64,000 bases of DNA from Hirudinaria manillensis (taxonomy: Eukaryota > Annelida > Clitellata > Hirudinida > Hirudinidae). Positions 26,301 to 39,545 of this stretch are shown here, piece after piece; position 1 is the first letter of the stretch, and every line of letters starts with the position of its first letter. The stretch lies in NCBI GenBank assembly GCA_034509925.1, contig CM067529.1, positions 5,711,001 through 5,775,000 of the forward strand. Direction: 5' to 3'. The position numbers and the translations under genes were made by a program. The notes below the pieces were generated by a model that ran no database searches, had not been told where the DNA came from, and was given only the letters and a program-made list of their open reading frames with translations.

Positions 26301-27015
26301 GAGCTGATTACATTGGCCAGCGTTGACTTGTCAGCTTCCTGCATCTTCATTACTTCATTTCAATTGAAAACAGCCACGACCTGATGACTTTAAAACTTTA
26401 TTTCCAAGTAAAAAAGTTACTTGCACATAAAATACCCTTCATCCAAGTTGAGAAACCTTAATTGTCTGTGATTGGCAAAAATGTTCACGACGTCACAGTT
26501 AAATAAATTAAAACAACAACAATAATAATAATAATAAATAATATAATTAATATTGTAACCGATATTAAATCTCTAATAAATGACAAATAATGGAATAATG
26601 AATGTTGAGACTATTTATTGCTTGGGTGCTCTGTTGTGACACTGCAGTGCATTTCTAAAGTCGCATGTGGTTCTACACAATAATAATCATAATAGTAGTA
26701 ATATATAATATCATTGTTTACCCTTCTTCCGAGAAAAAATGATGTCAACAACAACAACAAAACAACAACAAACAAGAAATACTAAAATGCACAACAAAAA
26801 CAGTTTACCCTTTTTACCGATTTCAAAGAACCAACAAAGAAACGCGAGAAAAAAAAACGTGGCAAATCGAATTACATCTGAAAATGTCGAATTGAATTCA
26901 ATAAACCCCGACCATTTTACGGCAAGAAATGAATTACAAACTAAGACATATCCATGACGTAGGACACTAGGTTCACAAATGACACTTGACTTCATCCCGT
27001 CTCCTACTGTAACCT

Positions 27016-29467
27016 TTAAAAAGAATCTGACAGAGGTAAATTTATGGCATTCACGATGCCGTCTCTTTTGCCGTCAACGTGTTGATTTTCGACTCCGACG
27101 AGGTAGCAGTTTGAGAAGTTGTTGTTGTCCTCTCCTTCGAAGAAGTTGCTTTGAGACGAATTCTTTTGAAAACCGGTGAACTCTGAACGCAGCATTCCGT
27201 GATTCTGATAGTTCATCTTGGCGTCGTTCTCGTGAATCGAAGCGCCCCCAAACCTCGGTTCATCGATGTATTCGAAGTTGTTGGCCTCGTTAAAAGCAAA
27301 CTTATCGGGCCCGTTTTCCAAGCAATCTCGAGTTGGCCGTTGGAATTCTTTGGCAACATCCCTGGGTTCCTTCATCTTTCGAGCGAGACCCGTCTTGGTG
27401 GCAGTTGTTACGTTTCTTACCAAAGGAGGAAGAAACTTGGAATCGCTTAAGTGAGACGAGGCGTGGCTTCTGACGTTTTCGGAACTTCCGCTTTTAGGAT
27501 TTCTGGAAGATAACGACTTTTGCGAGGAGTTCAGTCCAAAGGCTTGCGATTTGTGGGTTTGGTTCGACGTGGAACCGTGGGTGGGACTAGGGTGGTCCTT
27601 CTTCCACTTCATCCGTCGATTCTGGAACCAAATTTTGATCTGCCTCTCGGATAAGTTGAGAACATGTGCTATTTCAATTCTCCTGCGCCTCGATAAATAT
27701 CTGTTAAAGTGAAATTCTTTTTCTAATTCCAGCGTCTGGTGTCTTGTATACGAAGTTCTCGTTCTCTTACTGTCCGACGTGTCCCCATTTTCTGTGAAAA
27801 AATGTCAAATGTTTATTTAAACATTTATTGCATTTTTATTAAATAAGTTATTAAAAACAGAAAAATGCTTAGGCGATTGACAAGAACAACAGATGACGTC
27901 ATTTTAAGACGAAAAGTTGGGTTTTCTTACCGCATATGAGGTGAATGCGTTTCATCCAGGGGTAAAGATGCTGTTGGCCGTTCGAATTCTCGTCGTCTGT
28001 CAAATGCTGCCTCTTGTCGTTTTCCTCTTCAGCAGCAGAGTTGTCACCTTGCGACGATTCGATTGGAGAAGTTCTCATGAATCTCTTGTCTGCCCTTCCA
28101 TCTTCGATTTCCTCGAATTCGCCCTTCAATTCCAAGAGGTTATCGTCGATGCAATCTTCGTCTGCCATTTTGCCAGACCCGTTTTTTCTGCCGACGAGTA
28201 TTTGCTGTTCCAGGGCAATTCTGCCTCCCCTCTTCGCAGGAATGTCAGTCTGAATGTTATTTTGAATGTTATTTCTTAAAATCAAATGGCATCCTTCCGT
28301 GCCTTGTTTGACTTGTTCTCCAGCGGAAGGTTTTGATGATTCATTTTCTTTGACGCCGCTTTGCAGTTTTTTAACCTTTACCGAAAAGCTGTTGAGAGGG
28401 TTTTGTTTTTGAGATTTCGCAAAAATAGGATCTTCGGAGCAGCCAACAGTCTGTTTGTTTGTCGAACATTTTCTCGTTCCAGTTGAGTTTAATTTCGTTA
28501 AAATATTTTCAACAACGTTCCCATCCGATTGGTTCTGTTGTTGTTGGATGTAGGTGCTTCCAACCCTGCAGAAGTTTAGAGAGTTTTCATCCAACATGGC
28601 GGCTGTCATTCTTTGAATCCTTTCCAACTGTTCTCCATCTCCGCAACTTTCCGTGGGAAGAAGAGGCTTCTCGTAGTCGCTATACTTTGTTTCACCGATG
28701 CCGAAATCGTTGTAGCGGAAATCGCAGTGGTGGTTGTAGTGGCTCGAATAATTGCGAAAGATATTCGAGGAAGCGAGGTAATGGTAGGACGGGGAGAGTT
28801 GAGGAGCCGAACTTTGAAAACCGTTTCCATAGAAACATCTCGAATCGAACTTTTGTTTGCAGAATTTGTTGTCGGTAGATTTCTGAAGGTTGTCGCCATT
28901 AAGTGTGCCATAAGGAGAGCTGTAGGACATTGTCTTGTCGTTGTAATCTTCGATTGGCGTTCGATCCAAAGCGAGGAGACTGCCTCCCTTCCCCAATTTG
29001 TTTGTCAACTCCGTCAAATGGTTCTCGCTTTCGTTTTGATTATTTAAGTTCTTCTCGTAGTACAAGTCCTGCTGGAAATCTCTGTTGTAATATCGAGAAG
29101 AATCTGCCAGATTGCAAGTCGTGCTCGACGGAACCTCGTGCTGGTTTCCGATGTTGGAGGCATAGGTAAAATTTTGAGAGGAATTTAGGGGCAGAACTGG
29201 ATCCGCTTGTGAGTTGATAAGGTTGAACCAGTTGTAGCCGTAGGAAGATTCGTGTCCCCAATTCTGAGAGCTCGTCTCTTGAGCGAAGATACTTCCACAG
29301 GCTGGAGAATCTGCGCACTGAACCTGAGCGTATTTGGAGTTGTCGGAAGATACTCTATTCCAGGACGATCCATCGTATTGGTTGTAAGAACCGAAACCAA
29401 AAGCAGATGAAATGGGAAAGGTTTTGTAGTAGGAGTTCATAACGAAGTTCTCGTCCGAGATTGCCAA
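27016..29467 (-). CDS. Hox5: Homeobox protein Hox5 (Sex combs reduced type)
   Basis: Two exons: 29467-27931 and 27791-27016. The 139-nt GT-AG intron has phase 1, and the product is 770 aa. The hexapeptide region YPWMKRIHL is at residues 502-510. The intron follows three codons later, the usual Hox position. The homeodomain (about 520-579) has [35 protein letters not shown], and Gln50 and Asn51. Ser7 and Thr13, plus YPWMKR-HL, match Scr/Hox5. Hox4/Dfd normally has Ala7, Val/Ile13 and YPWMKK-H. His11, the LSERQ motif and KKDH are Hox4-like, so Hox4 is the alternative. The mir-10 position supports Hox5. The N-terminus contains FVMNSYY, resembling the Hox N-terminal motif. An acidic patch precedes YPWM. 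At 770 aa it is long for the family, with Asn/Ser/Gln-rich filler in exon 1 and about 190 residues after the homeodomain. It acts as a nuclear DNA-binding regulator of axial identity. Confidence 0.85.
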
Positions 29468-30462
29468 TCGTTTGTCATCTCAAATTTATACAAAAAAATG
29501 TTCTTTTGAAGGTTGATTTCATAACTTTAGTTACATTTTCTGATACTGAAATCGTCAAAAAGCTTTAAAACACTCAGTGGGACTCACTTTACAAGAAAAC
29601 TCTCCTGTTGTTAACAATTAGCGTCAAAACACAAAAACAGTTTCTCTTTCGAACCAAATGTTTTTAACTCGACTGATTAAAATCTTCCAAAAGTTGAAGC
29701 GAACAAATATTTAGCCATTTTCAAAAGATACTCGCATGAAAAGCAGACTCGAGTTGCATTGAAGTTATCTCCGAACTTTTGAACAGTTGCACGATTTTAA
29801 AATGTCAGGATGTTTTCTGCTTTGAAGTTCCTTGGTCTTTTATATTCGCAGAGTTCAGCGCCGAGTTTTAACGCGTGGAATGATACAGCACCCCTTCTCT
29901 CCCCTTCCTCACCGCGGCATTTGTGCGTTCACTTCCCAATAACATCTCTTGTGGTCAGCTTCTGTCATTTTCTACAATGTCCAACTTAATCGTACTTGGT
30001 GTATTTTCAAATACTCAGCCGATAAAACAGAGACTTTGTGTTTAAGTGTTTTTCTAAAAAAAATGTAATGCCGTCAGAAAATAACATCGAGAAATAGTTT
30101 GGTGGCGAATCGTATTCGAATGACGAAGAAAGTGTAAAAAAAATAGCAGGAATGTGGAGGCAAAACATCTTGAAGTCATTTCTATCGCACAAACGAATCT
30201 CGTCTACGGATGTGGATGATGTCAAACAAGGCAAACAAAGGATCTGAGCAGCTTGTTGACACTCTATGATTGATGTCTTCAATACAATTCAGTCTCGTCT
30301 CTCAGGTAAATCCATTGAATAAAACATTAAAACACGAATTCATTAAATACAAGGCCGACTGTTAAAAGGCTGTTACATTGTATAAAATAGTGGAAAAATA
30401 AATACATAGAAGTACCGCAAAAAAAGCCACCGATTATAAGATTTCCAATGACCGCGCTCCGT
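29468..30462 (-). promoter_or_regulatory. Hox5 promoter/5' UTR and Lox5 3' UTR in a 995-bp gap
   Basis: This is all that separates the Lox5 stop from the Hox5 start, so it must hold the Lox5 3' end and the Hox5 promoter. No open frame of note and no third Hox gene are present. A TATA box lies at 29837-29844. No obvious AATAAA for Lox5 was found on the minus strand here. Confidence 0.6.
29837..29844 (-). promoter_or_regulatory. TATA box of Hox5
   Basis: TATAAAAG on the minus strand, in a locally GC-richer context, about 370 nt upstream of the Hox5 ATG. It predicts a start site near 29810-29815 and a 5' UTR of about 345 nt. The transcription start was not seen directly. Confidence 0.5.
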
Positions 30463-31952
<1,490 letters not shown>

Positions 31953-31963
31953 TTTGATTTATC

Positions 31964-32564
31964 CTAAATTCAGATACATCACTCGTCACTAAAAACATGG
32001 CAACAATTGCATTGGAATTACATTCGCTTATCTATCAAAGACTTTGTCTGGCTGTAATCACATTTTTGTATTGATTTTTATATCACATATCATATGATAT
32101 CATATCATGATATCGTTTTTATATCATGTTTTCTATTGTTATAAGCTATTTGGACTTGAAATGTTCCAAAATTTACTGAAGAATCGAATGTTATGCTTGT
32201 CGTGAGTATTTTTTTCCGACATCAAGAAAGTAAATTAGTTATTTTTGTTATTATATCGTAATGGAATATCAAGATACGAATAATAATTAGTGCATTTGAC
32301 GTTCATTTCTGTCAAAGAAGTTATCGGTGTCGGGATGAATAGAAAGATAGAACTATGTGATTGTAGTTGCACAGCAGGGAATAGAAATTTCCCTTTACGT
32401 TGATTCATTTGATTTTACTTCTTGGTGTTGACAAGTGATAATTCTCTTGTCAATTTTAGACAGCTATTACCTTATTCAATTTTATGTTGTTGCTATATAA
32501 TAATGTTATTATGGTATCCAACTTTACGTTGATATTATAATAAATATTGTTTATTAATTCTCAC
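31964..32564 (-). other. Possible 5' UTR intron of Lox5
   Basis: On the minus strand, CCTCAG|GTGAGAATT (exon end 32565) is a near-consensus donor. TGAATTTAG|GATAAATC (exon start 31963) is an acceptable acceptor 11 nt upstream of the Lox5 ATG. This would be a 601-nt leader intron. The polypyrimidine tract is weak, and no upstream exon boundary can be verified. Confidence 0.3.
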
Positions 32565-33125
32565 CTGAGGCAAAAAGGAATGTTCCATGAAATAATTCAA
32601 AAATTCTGATTGAAAAACTGGAAAAGAGCAAAAACACGCAGAATGTTCCTCATCAACCAAACTGTTGTATAAATCTCTATTTCATCTGACGATGCGGCTA
32701 TTTGTAGCCGTTTGACCCCTGTGACATTAGACTGACCTGACCCCACCTACTTTCTGAAAATACTAGCCAATAGCCGGCCGAGGTCATTCAAAGGAAATGA
32801 CCACGCCCACAGCACTTTATTATTCTATCATCCCTGACTTGGGCATCGTGAAAATACTGAATACCAAGTCAAACTGATAGTTTCTCATAATAACAAATTA
32901 GATAAAAATTATTAAAATATTTGAATTATTATTCATAATTAGGTTGTATGATATTTCCAAAAATATTATTTTCATAAAATATTCGGATCAAATTTTTGAC
33001 AAGTCCGTGAAGAAGTCCAAATTACTTGTGTTTAAACTCGTGTTTTGAGTTCAACGAGGAACTTCTTCGGGTGACCCCAGCTGAAAGTTTAATTCTTTTG
33101 ATATTTTATTCAGTCGACAGGGTCA

Positions 33126-33138
33126 TGACCTTTGAACT
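33126..33138 (-). promoter_or_regulatory. DR1 nuclear receptor site
   Basis: The minus strand reads AGTTCA-A-AGGTCA, a DR1 element (HNF4/RXR/COUP type). It overlaps an inverted repeat GGTCATGACC (33121-33130). It lies 1.2 kb upstream of the Lox5 start. Motif evidence only. Confidence 0.3.
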
Positions 33139-33949
33139 CTCTTGACCTAATTTCTAGCGGCCTCTGGCGATTAACTGGACGATCCGTTATTTTGATTGGT
33201 GAAGTAGCAAGAGGTTGTTTCGATTGTGTCGCATGAACTTTCCTCCGATGTGAACTTATTTATTTAATTTTAAGTAAATAGCGAATTTATAATAGCATAA
33301 TAAAATGAATTCAACAAAAATTAGACGAACGTGGAAATTGAAAATAAGTCCACAAAAGCATTATTGACCATTAGCTTTGAAAGATTTTTAGAAACGAATT
33401 TGGTCCTTTTGACTGCCATTGTTGCATCACGTGACGCACGCCAGCAGTCCTAAGTGGAGATGGCGGTGTCAAGAACTATGACCACGAAGCAGGTCTTTGA
33501 CGACGTCAGTGACGGAAGGACGTGAGTAAACAATTACAACCTGCGAACGATGACAAGCAAGTCACACGAGCCGCTCTGACACCTTTGATGAATTAAAAGT
33601 CTCCATTATTCTGTTAAGCAACTCTGACATTATTTATCCGACATCTACGTAAATAAATCCGGTAATATTTAATAATTTGACTGTGACAAAATGCAAAGTA
33701 TCGAAATCAAAAATAATATTAGCGTCAATAATATTTATTCGAGTAATTGTAGCAAGAACCAATGACCGTGGAGACCCACAAAGGACCTCAAAATATGTTC
33801 AGCATGATGGAGCCACGCTTGTCAAAGAAATGTCAGAAGTGATGAGAATTACAGACGCTTCTAAGCACAAGGGCTAGACAAAACTTGCACGAATAACGAG
33901 AGACAATCCAGAAGAAATCCAACATTAATAATATCGACTATAAAATAAT

Positions 33950-33963
33950 AAAAATAATAATAA

Positions 33964-34017
<54 letters not shown>

Positions 34018-34020
34018 TAA
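33950..34020. repeat. (AAT)n microsatellite
   Basis: About 65 bp of AAT units with few interruptions. A similar short tract lies at about 34482-34520. Confidence 0.9.
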
Positions 34021-36848
34021 TAACAACAGCTATAAATTAATTATAAATAATAATAACAATAACAATAATAACAGAAGGCCTAAAAATAAGAAGATGGGAA
34101 TATAATCCTGAGGATGTTGTTCGCATGGAGAATGGAAAGCCGAGACCAGTGGAAGATTTCAAAACACGCGCTTGAAGTGAAAGCAGTTGAAAGATCCAGT
34201 TGAAATGTTGCTGATTGAAGGCTGTATCTGCTTCACAAGCAAGAAAGCCAACGTTTCTCCACCAACGCACATCATCCATCACTTTCATCATCCTTCCTTC
34301 ACTCCATCATAATCAGCATCGTCGTCGTCGTCTTCGTCTTCTTCAGTATCCATAATGTCATCATCGGCATCCTAAACAAAATATCGTACGATTGTACGTG
34401 CTGCCATCCATAAAATAAAAATATCTGAGCACGTTATAACAAGAACAGCTGAACAATCGATTCAAAACAACTGATCTAATAGTAATAATAACAACAACAA
34501 CAACAATAATAATAATAACCTTTTGCAAATTAAGTTGGTCATTTTCATTTAAAATATATAATTTATTCATTAATTCATATTAATTTATAAAATTTATTTT
34601 ACAAATCAATTAAGAAATGAATCCCATAAATTCATTGTGCAGAGGATTTATTTAGAATTTTAGGATTTTCTTATTTATTAGTATTTATTTGGAAATTATG
34701 AATTAATAAGAGAATATAAATTAATAATTATGATATAAAATAATATTCAAATTATAAAGCGTTTAAACAAAATTCAATAATAAAATATTTTAGGATTTAT
34801 TGTTAAATATTTTTATTTTAATTAAATGGCTAAAATTAAAGAATTTATCACAGATTGTGCATAAATGTTTTATGAGCTGAATGAAATGAAAAAAATGTGG
34901 TCGGTCAATGTTAATAAAAAATAAAAACTGGAAATAAAAATAAAATTAATTGTTCATAAAATAATAAAATGGAGATCAATTGTTGATAAATAAGGATTAA
35001 TTGGTGGCATTAAACAGAGGACTTCTGCCTATGAAAATGTTTACATTAAGGAACAAGGAATGTTATTCAAGACCTTACATTTGGGGGGAAGATTCGATCA
35101 AAGTTCCAAGAAGATTCAAAGTCCAACCACGAAGTATGAAATAAAACTTCATTGTTTGCCACGTTTAATACTTTCTTCACTGCTTACGAGGTTAATTTTT
35201 ATATTCATTTATTTTAAAGGGTTATGTGTTACTCTGTCGTGATCAGTCAGTGAGTCATTTATTATTTGAGTTTATTTATTTAAAGTTATTATTAATATTA
35301 TTATTGTTATTATTTTATATTGTGCACTCCTGTAATTAAATAACCAATAAATCTAGTCTATTTTTTTCATTGATATTTTATCTGTAAGAATATTTTTTAT
35401 AATTTTTAGAGAATTAATTGAAATAATGCCATAAAAATAAAATGCAGAATACAAAATAATATGTAATAAATAAATAAATAAATCGTTTAAAAAATATAAT
35501 TTGTTTATAATTATAATTTTATAATTACATGTAATTATAAGTAATTGTGCATTGCTTGCAGCATGAAAGAGTTTTCAAGTTTTTTGATCAACGAAACATG
35601 ACGAAATGATTTCGTACGCTTCACTCTTGCTTGGATCTTCTTCTAAACATTTAAACATTTAAACATATTTATTGCATTTATCTTTTTTCAAAAGATTATT
35701 ATTTATATAATATAAATTGCTATCATGCTTTGAAATTTTATTAAAGCCAATTTTGAATGTAATTATTATTATTATTATTAATGATTTAATATAAAATATA
35801 AAATAAATAAAACTTTCACAATAGGCTATTATTATTATAAAGTCCTACTTTAAATATCATTACATGCATAAAAATGTTGATTGTCGTCATATTTCTCTTT
35901 ACAATTCACATGAGAATTATAAAATAAGTTGTCTTTTTTTAAATTTAATAGAAATTTTATGCATTAATATTTTAAATGAAATTAAAAAGGTACGTTGTTA
36001 AAAAATTGTAAATTAACATATTAAATTAACCAGTAACATTCTACTCATTAACATTTTATCAGTTCACTGGAGGACATGCAAATTGAACTCGGACCAAGTG
36101 ACACTGAAATGACAAGTTTGCTTGTCTTTTGAATTTTTATTTTAATTATTCCAAATAATTAGAAAAACAAGACTTGCATTTCAAATGGTATTTTAATGCG
36201 AAGCCCGAGGGATGAGAAATTCTTGAAGCACATCAGAAACTACGTGATCCTGCATTTCTTCATTCAATCTTCACTTCTTGTGATCGTTAGGCCGTTCAAA
36301 TTCAGTTTCTGCACAAAGTAATTATTCAACTATTCCTTATTTCTTTATTCCTTTACTCTGCTCAAAGTACAATTACACTTTCATTTATGATTCTCTATCG
36401 CATCGTTTCCTTTATTTATTTATTTTATTTTATTTATATATTTTTTTATTTATTCCTTTAAATATTATTCTCTTGTTTATAATTAAAAACTACTTTCTTA
36501 TTATTATTATTGTTATTATTATTTCACTTGTTTTAACAATACAATTGTTAATTAAAATAACGAATAATTGATGTAAAATACTTGGCATAACTTGACTTCA
36601 ACTTGAGACTGTTTATTCTCACGTCAGTCTAACGTCAACTCGTGTTCTTGTGACGTTCTACAGTTCAAACCTTATCATCCCTTCATAAGTTTCCAGTTCT
36701 CATTAATTATTAATAATAATAATAATGTAATTTTAATAAAATAATTTATTACTAATTTATACTCTGAGCATAACTTTATTATTTTTATATTATAAAACTT
36801 TATATTTATTTGAGTAAAAGAGAATTTAATCCGTGCACAATTTTACAT

Positions 36849-36983
36849 TAATAAATATTATTATTATTAAATAACAACAATAATAAATATTATTATTATT
36901 AAATAACAACAATAATAAATATTATTATTATTAAATAACAACAATAATAAATATTATTATTATTAAATAACAACAATAATATT
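36849..36983. repeat. 32-bp tandem repeat, about four copies
   Basis: The unit is roughly AATAAATATTATTATTATTA followed by AATAACAACAAT, 32 bp long, repeated about four times nearly without change before decaying into ATT repeats. Confidence 0.9.
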
Positions 36984-38453
36984 TATTATTATTATATTTA
37001 ATCAGCTTTTATTATTGCTGCAGCAATGTCATGAGTTATTATTTTTATAAGCATTTTGTCAAATATAGCTGTATTTTGTATATAATTATCAAAAGTGTGC
37101 TGATAAAATGATAATATTGCGCTTGTATTTGTGGTTCGAATTAATCAGAATAAATTTAAAGGTTTTAAATATTTTCAACATCAATTTGGAAATTCTTCGA
37201 AGCAAATTCCCTGTCAATCAATCTATCTATTTTTGTTCCAACAAAATGCCAAACCCGCATTAAATAATTTTATTTTAAAATAAATAAAAATAATTTTAAA
37301 TCATTTTATTATTTATTATCTTGTATAAAAGTGTCCTGCCCTTTTTTTTATAATCTAAGTTGTCTAATTATCTCTGTAAAGATTTATTAAAAACATAATT
37401 AAACATAAATAATAATAATAATAATATTCAGAAATAAATGTTAAACTTTAAAAAAAAATTATAAGGGTCGATATTGTAAATGATGAATTGGAAAGCTGAT
37501 ATAAGTGTCGAATGGAGATTCAGTTTCTGAACGATGGATGGAAGGATGGAATGAAAGAGTTTTATGACGCAGTAATAAATCATAGTGTCAATCATCTGTC
37601 CCAAGGGTGCACATTCACTTTTACTTCCCTGTTCTTGTGCATGCACACGTGCATGTGTTTATATGTTCGTGTTCGTGTACGTCGTGCATGGATGTGTGAA
37701 TGTACTCGTACATGCCATAGTACGTGTACATCTCGATTTCCTCAATAAAATGCAAATAGTGATGCAAATAATGTACTTGTCTCCATGTCAAAAAGTGACA
37801 TTTTTTGTTTGCTAACTTCAAATGAATTTCTGTAAACCGGACAATTTAAGTTTCTATTTTAAAATAATTTCTGGTTATTTATTTTTGTGGAGCTAATACA
37901 AAAGGACAAGGATGATAATATATTTGGCTAATATTTCACTAGGCCATGGACTGAAATTCTCGTGAGACAAAAATTAGTTTTGACTCGTTCAATTGGCTGA
38001 CACAAGAACTTGTTGTTGACCCGTTGCTGAATTGATGTTGTTGAATTATTGTTGGGATGTTGTTCTTGTAGTGTTGTTGAGATGTTGTTCTTGAAAAGTT
38101 GTTGATATGTTGTGGCTAACATGCTGGTGTTGCTGTTGTTGTCAATGTAATCGCTGGAAGGCCGCGCTTAAAAGTAAATTTAAGTCCTAATCAAATTTGT
38201 CCACGTGGGCCTGGAGCAGATGTTACTACCGATGATGAGTTTTTCTAATTCAAAGAACTGACTGTCGCGCAATTTCTGTCCTCCAGGAAATTAATGCCTC
38301 GAAATTATTGCAACATTTATTTTTTTTAGTTTTTTTAAGTCATTAACTTCCTATGTGTTCTTTAATTTATATTATTATTATTCCTTATGACACATATAAT
38401 AACATTATTATTATTCAAGCAATTATAATCTAACTAGGTTAGGAATCAATAAA

Positions 38454-38454
<1 letters not shown>

Positions 38455-38489
<35 letters not shown>

Positions 38490-38502
38490 TATTATTATTA
38501 TT
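38455..38502. repeat. (ATT)n microsatellite
   Basis: About 15 ATT units with one change. Confidence 0.9.
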
Positions 38503-39106
38503 GTCCTTCACGAAAGGGATGAGATTTATTCATGCGTCCACACCCCTTGTTTGTTTATATCGAAGTAGCAGCACATTCGGTCGTGGCAGGAGATGTTTCC
38601 TTGAAATATTTAATTTATGAATATTTATGATCTCCTCTCTATAATCATTGCCATCTCTCCTCATCCTCTTATCAGGATTCAGCCAGGTCACGACCCCACC
38701 ACGTGACCTACAAGCTAAAAATCACGTGATAACAAAAGGGGGCGTGGCCACAAGAGATGGATGGCGCGTGATTTCCATTCAAAGATGCTTTCTTACTACG
38801 TTTTCCATTAACCTTCGACGAGTAATTATTATAACCAATCATATCCTTCACCATCCCATCGTTCATTCATCAGAATCTTACGTCGTTCGTCTGCCCATCC
38901 ACCATTCGCCCATCAGCCCATCACGTGTTCGTTGACCCAGTATCTGTGGAAAGAAATCTCATTTTAATACAAATCCTGCTGGACTAATACTTCATCCGAT
39001 TGATAATTTCAAGCTTCCTTCCAGGAGAAGCCTTGCATTTCTCCTGCTTTGTTTCAATGATGCTCCGTTGAAATCGATTGAGCGGTGCATTGATGCATGG
39101 GTGAAC

Positions 39107-39270
39107 TGATGCATTGAGGCATAGATGGACTGATGAAAGCCTGCATGAACGGAATGAAAGAGATTGTATGGATGAAGGTCTTATGCATTGGTGCATCGAT
39201 GAATTGACGAAAGGATACATGGATAGATTGATGCATTGATGCATAGATGGACTGATGAAAGCATGCATGG
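39107..39270. repeat. Pair of about 42-bp direct repeats in a GATGCAT-rich tract
   Basis: The segments at 39107-39148 and 39228-39270 both contain GCATAGATGGACTGATGAAA and flanking GATGCATTGA. They are separated by about 80 bp of related GATG/GCAT sequence. Confidence 0.8.
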
Positions 39271-39484
39271 CTGGATGAAGGAAAATGTCGGCGTTCAGGT
39301 TGAATGGAAATTTGTCTCCTCATGTCGGGTCGGGAACTTCTTAATTTCATTTCAGTCAATTTCTAGGATCGGTTAGATTGGGGAATTAGTGGCTCAAGGC
39401 ATGATTGACAAATGAGCAAATAATGAGCTGTGCTCGTGTGTTCTTGTGCCAACTTGTCTTTCGACTTCCAAATCAACACAAGGT

Positions 39485-39545
39485 CATCGTCGTCGTCGTC
39501 ATCGCCGTCGTCATCATTATCATCGTCGTCATCGTTATCTTCAAC
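39485..39545. repeat. (GTC/ATC)n microsatellite
   Basis: Mixed GTCGTCATC repeats giving a poly-Val/Ile frame. Confidence 0.8.

Larger units (their letters stand above)
19661..27015. other. Intergenic DNA between mir-10 and Hox5
   Basis: About 7.3 kb holding the Hox5 3' UTR at its right end and no recognised protein gene. The 22.2-25.3 kb part is extremely AT-rich and holds the AATAT array. Two CACGTG motifs lie at about 26237 and 26256. Short frames at 25.4-26.2 kb occur on both strands and look like chance. Confidence 0.5.

Noticed and set aside
27016..29467. Calling this gene Hox4/Dfd
   Set aside because: Considered first because of LSERQ and KKDH, but Thr13, Ser7, YPWMKR-HL and the position relative to mir-10 fit Hox5/Scr better; kept as an alternative.
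37133..37147. GGTTCGAATTAATC as a possible tRNA T-loop
   Set aside because: No matching acceptor, D or anticodon stems around it.
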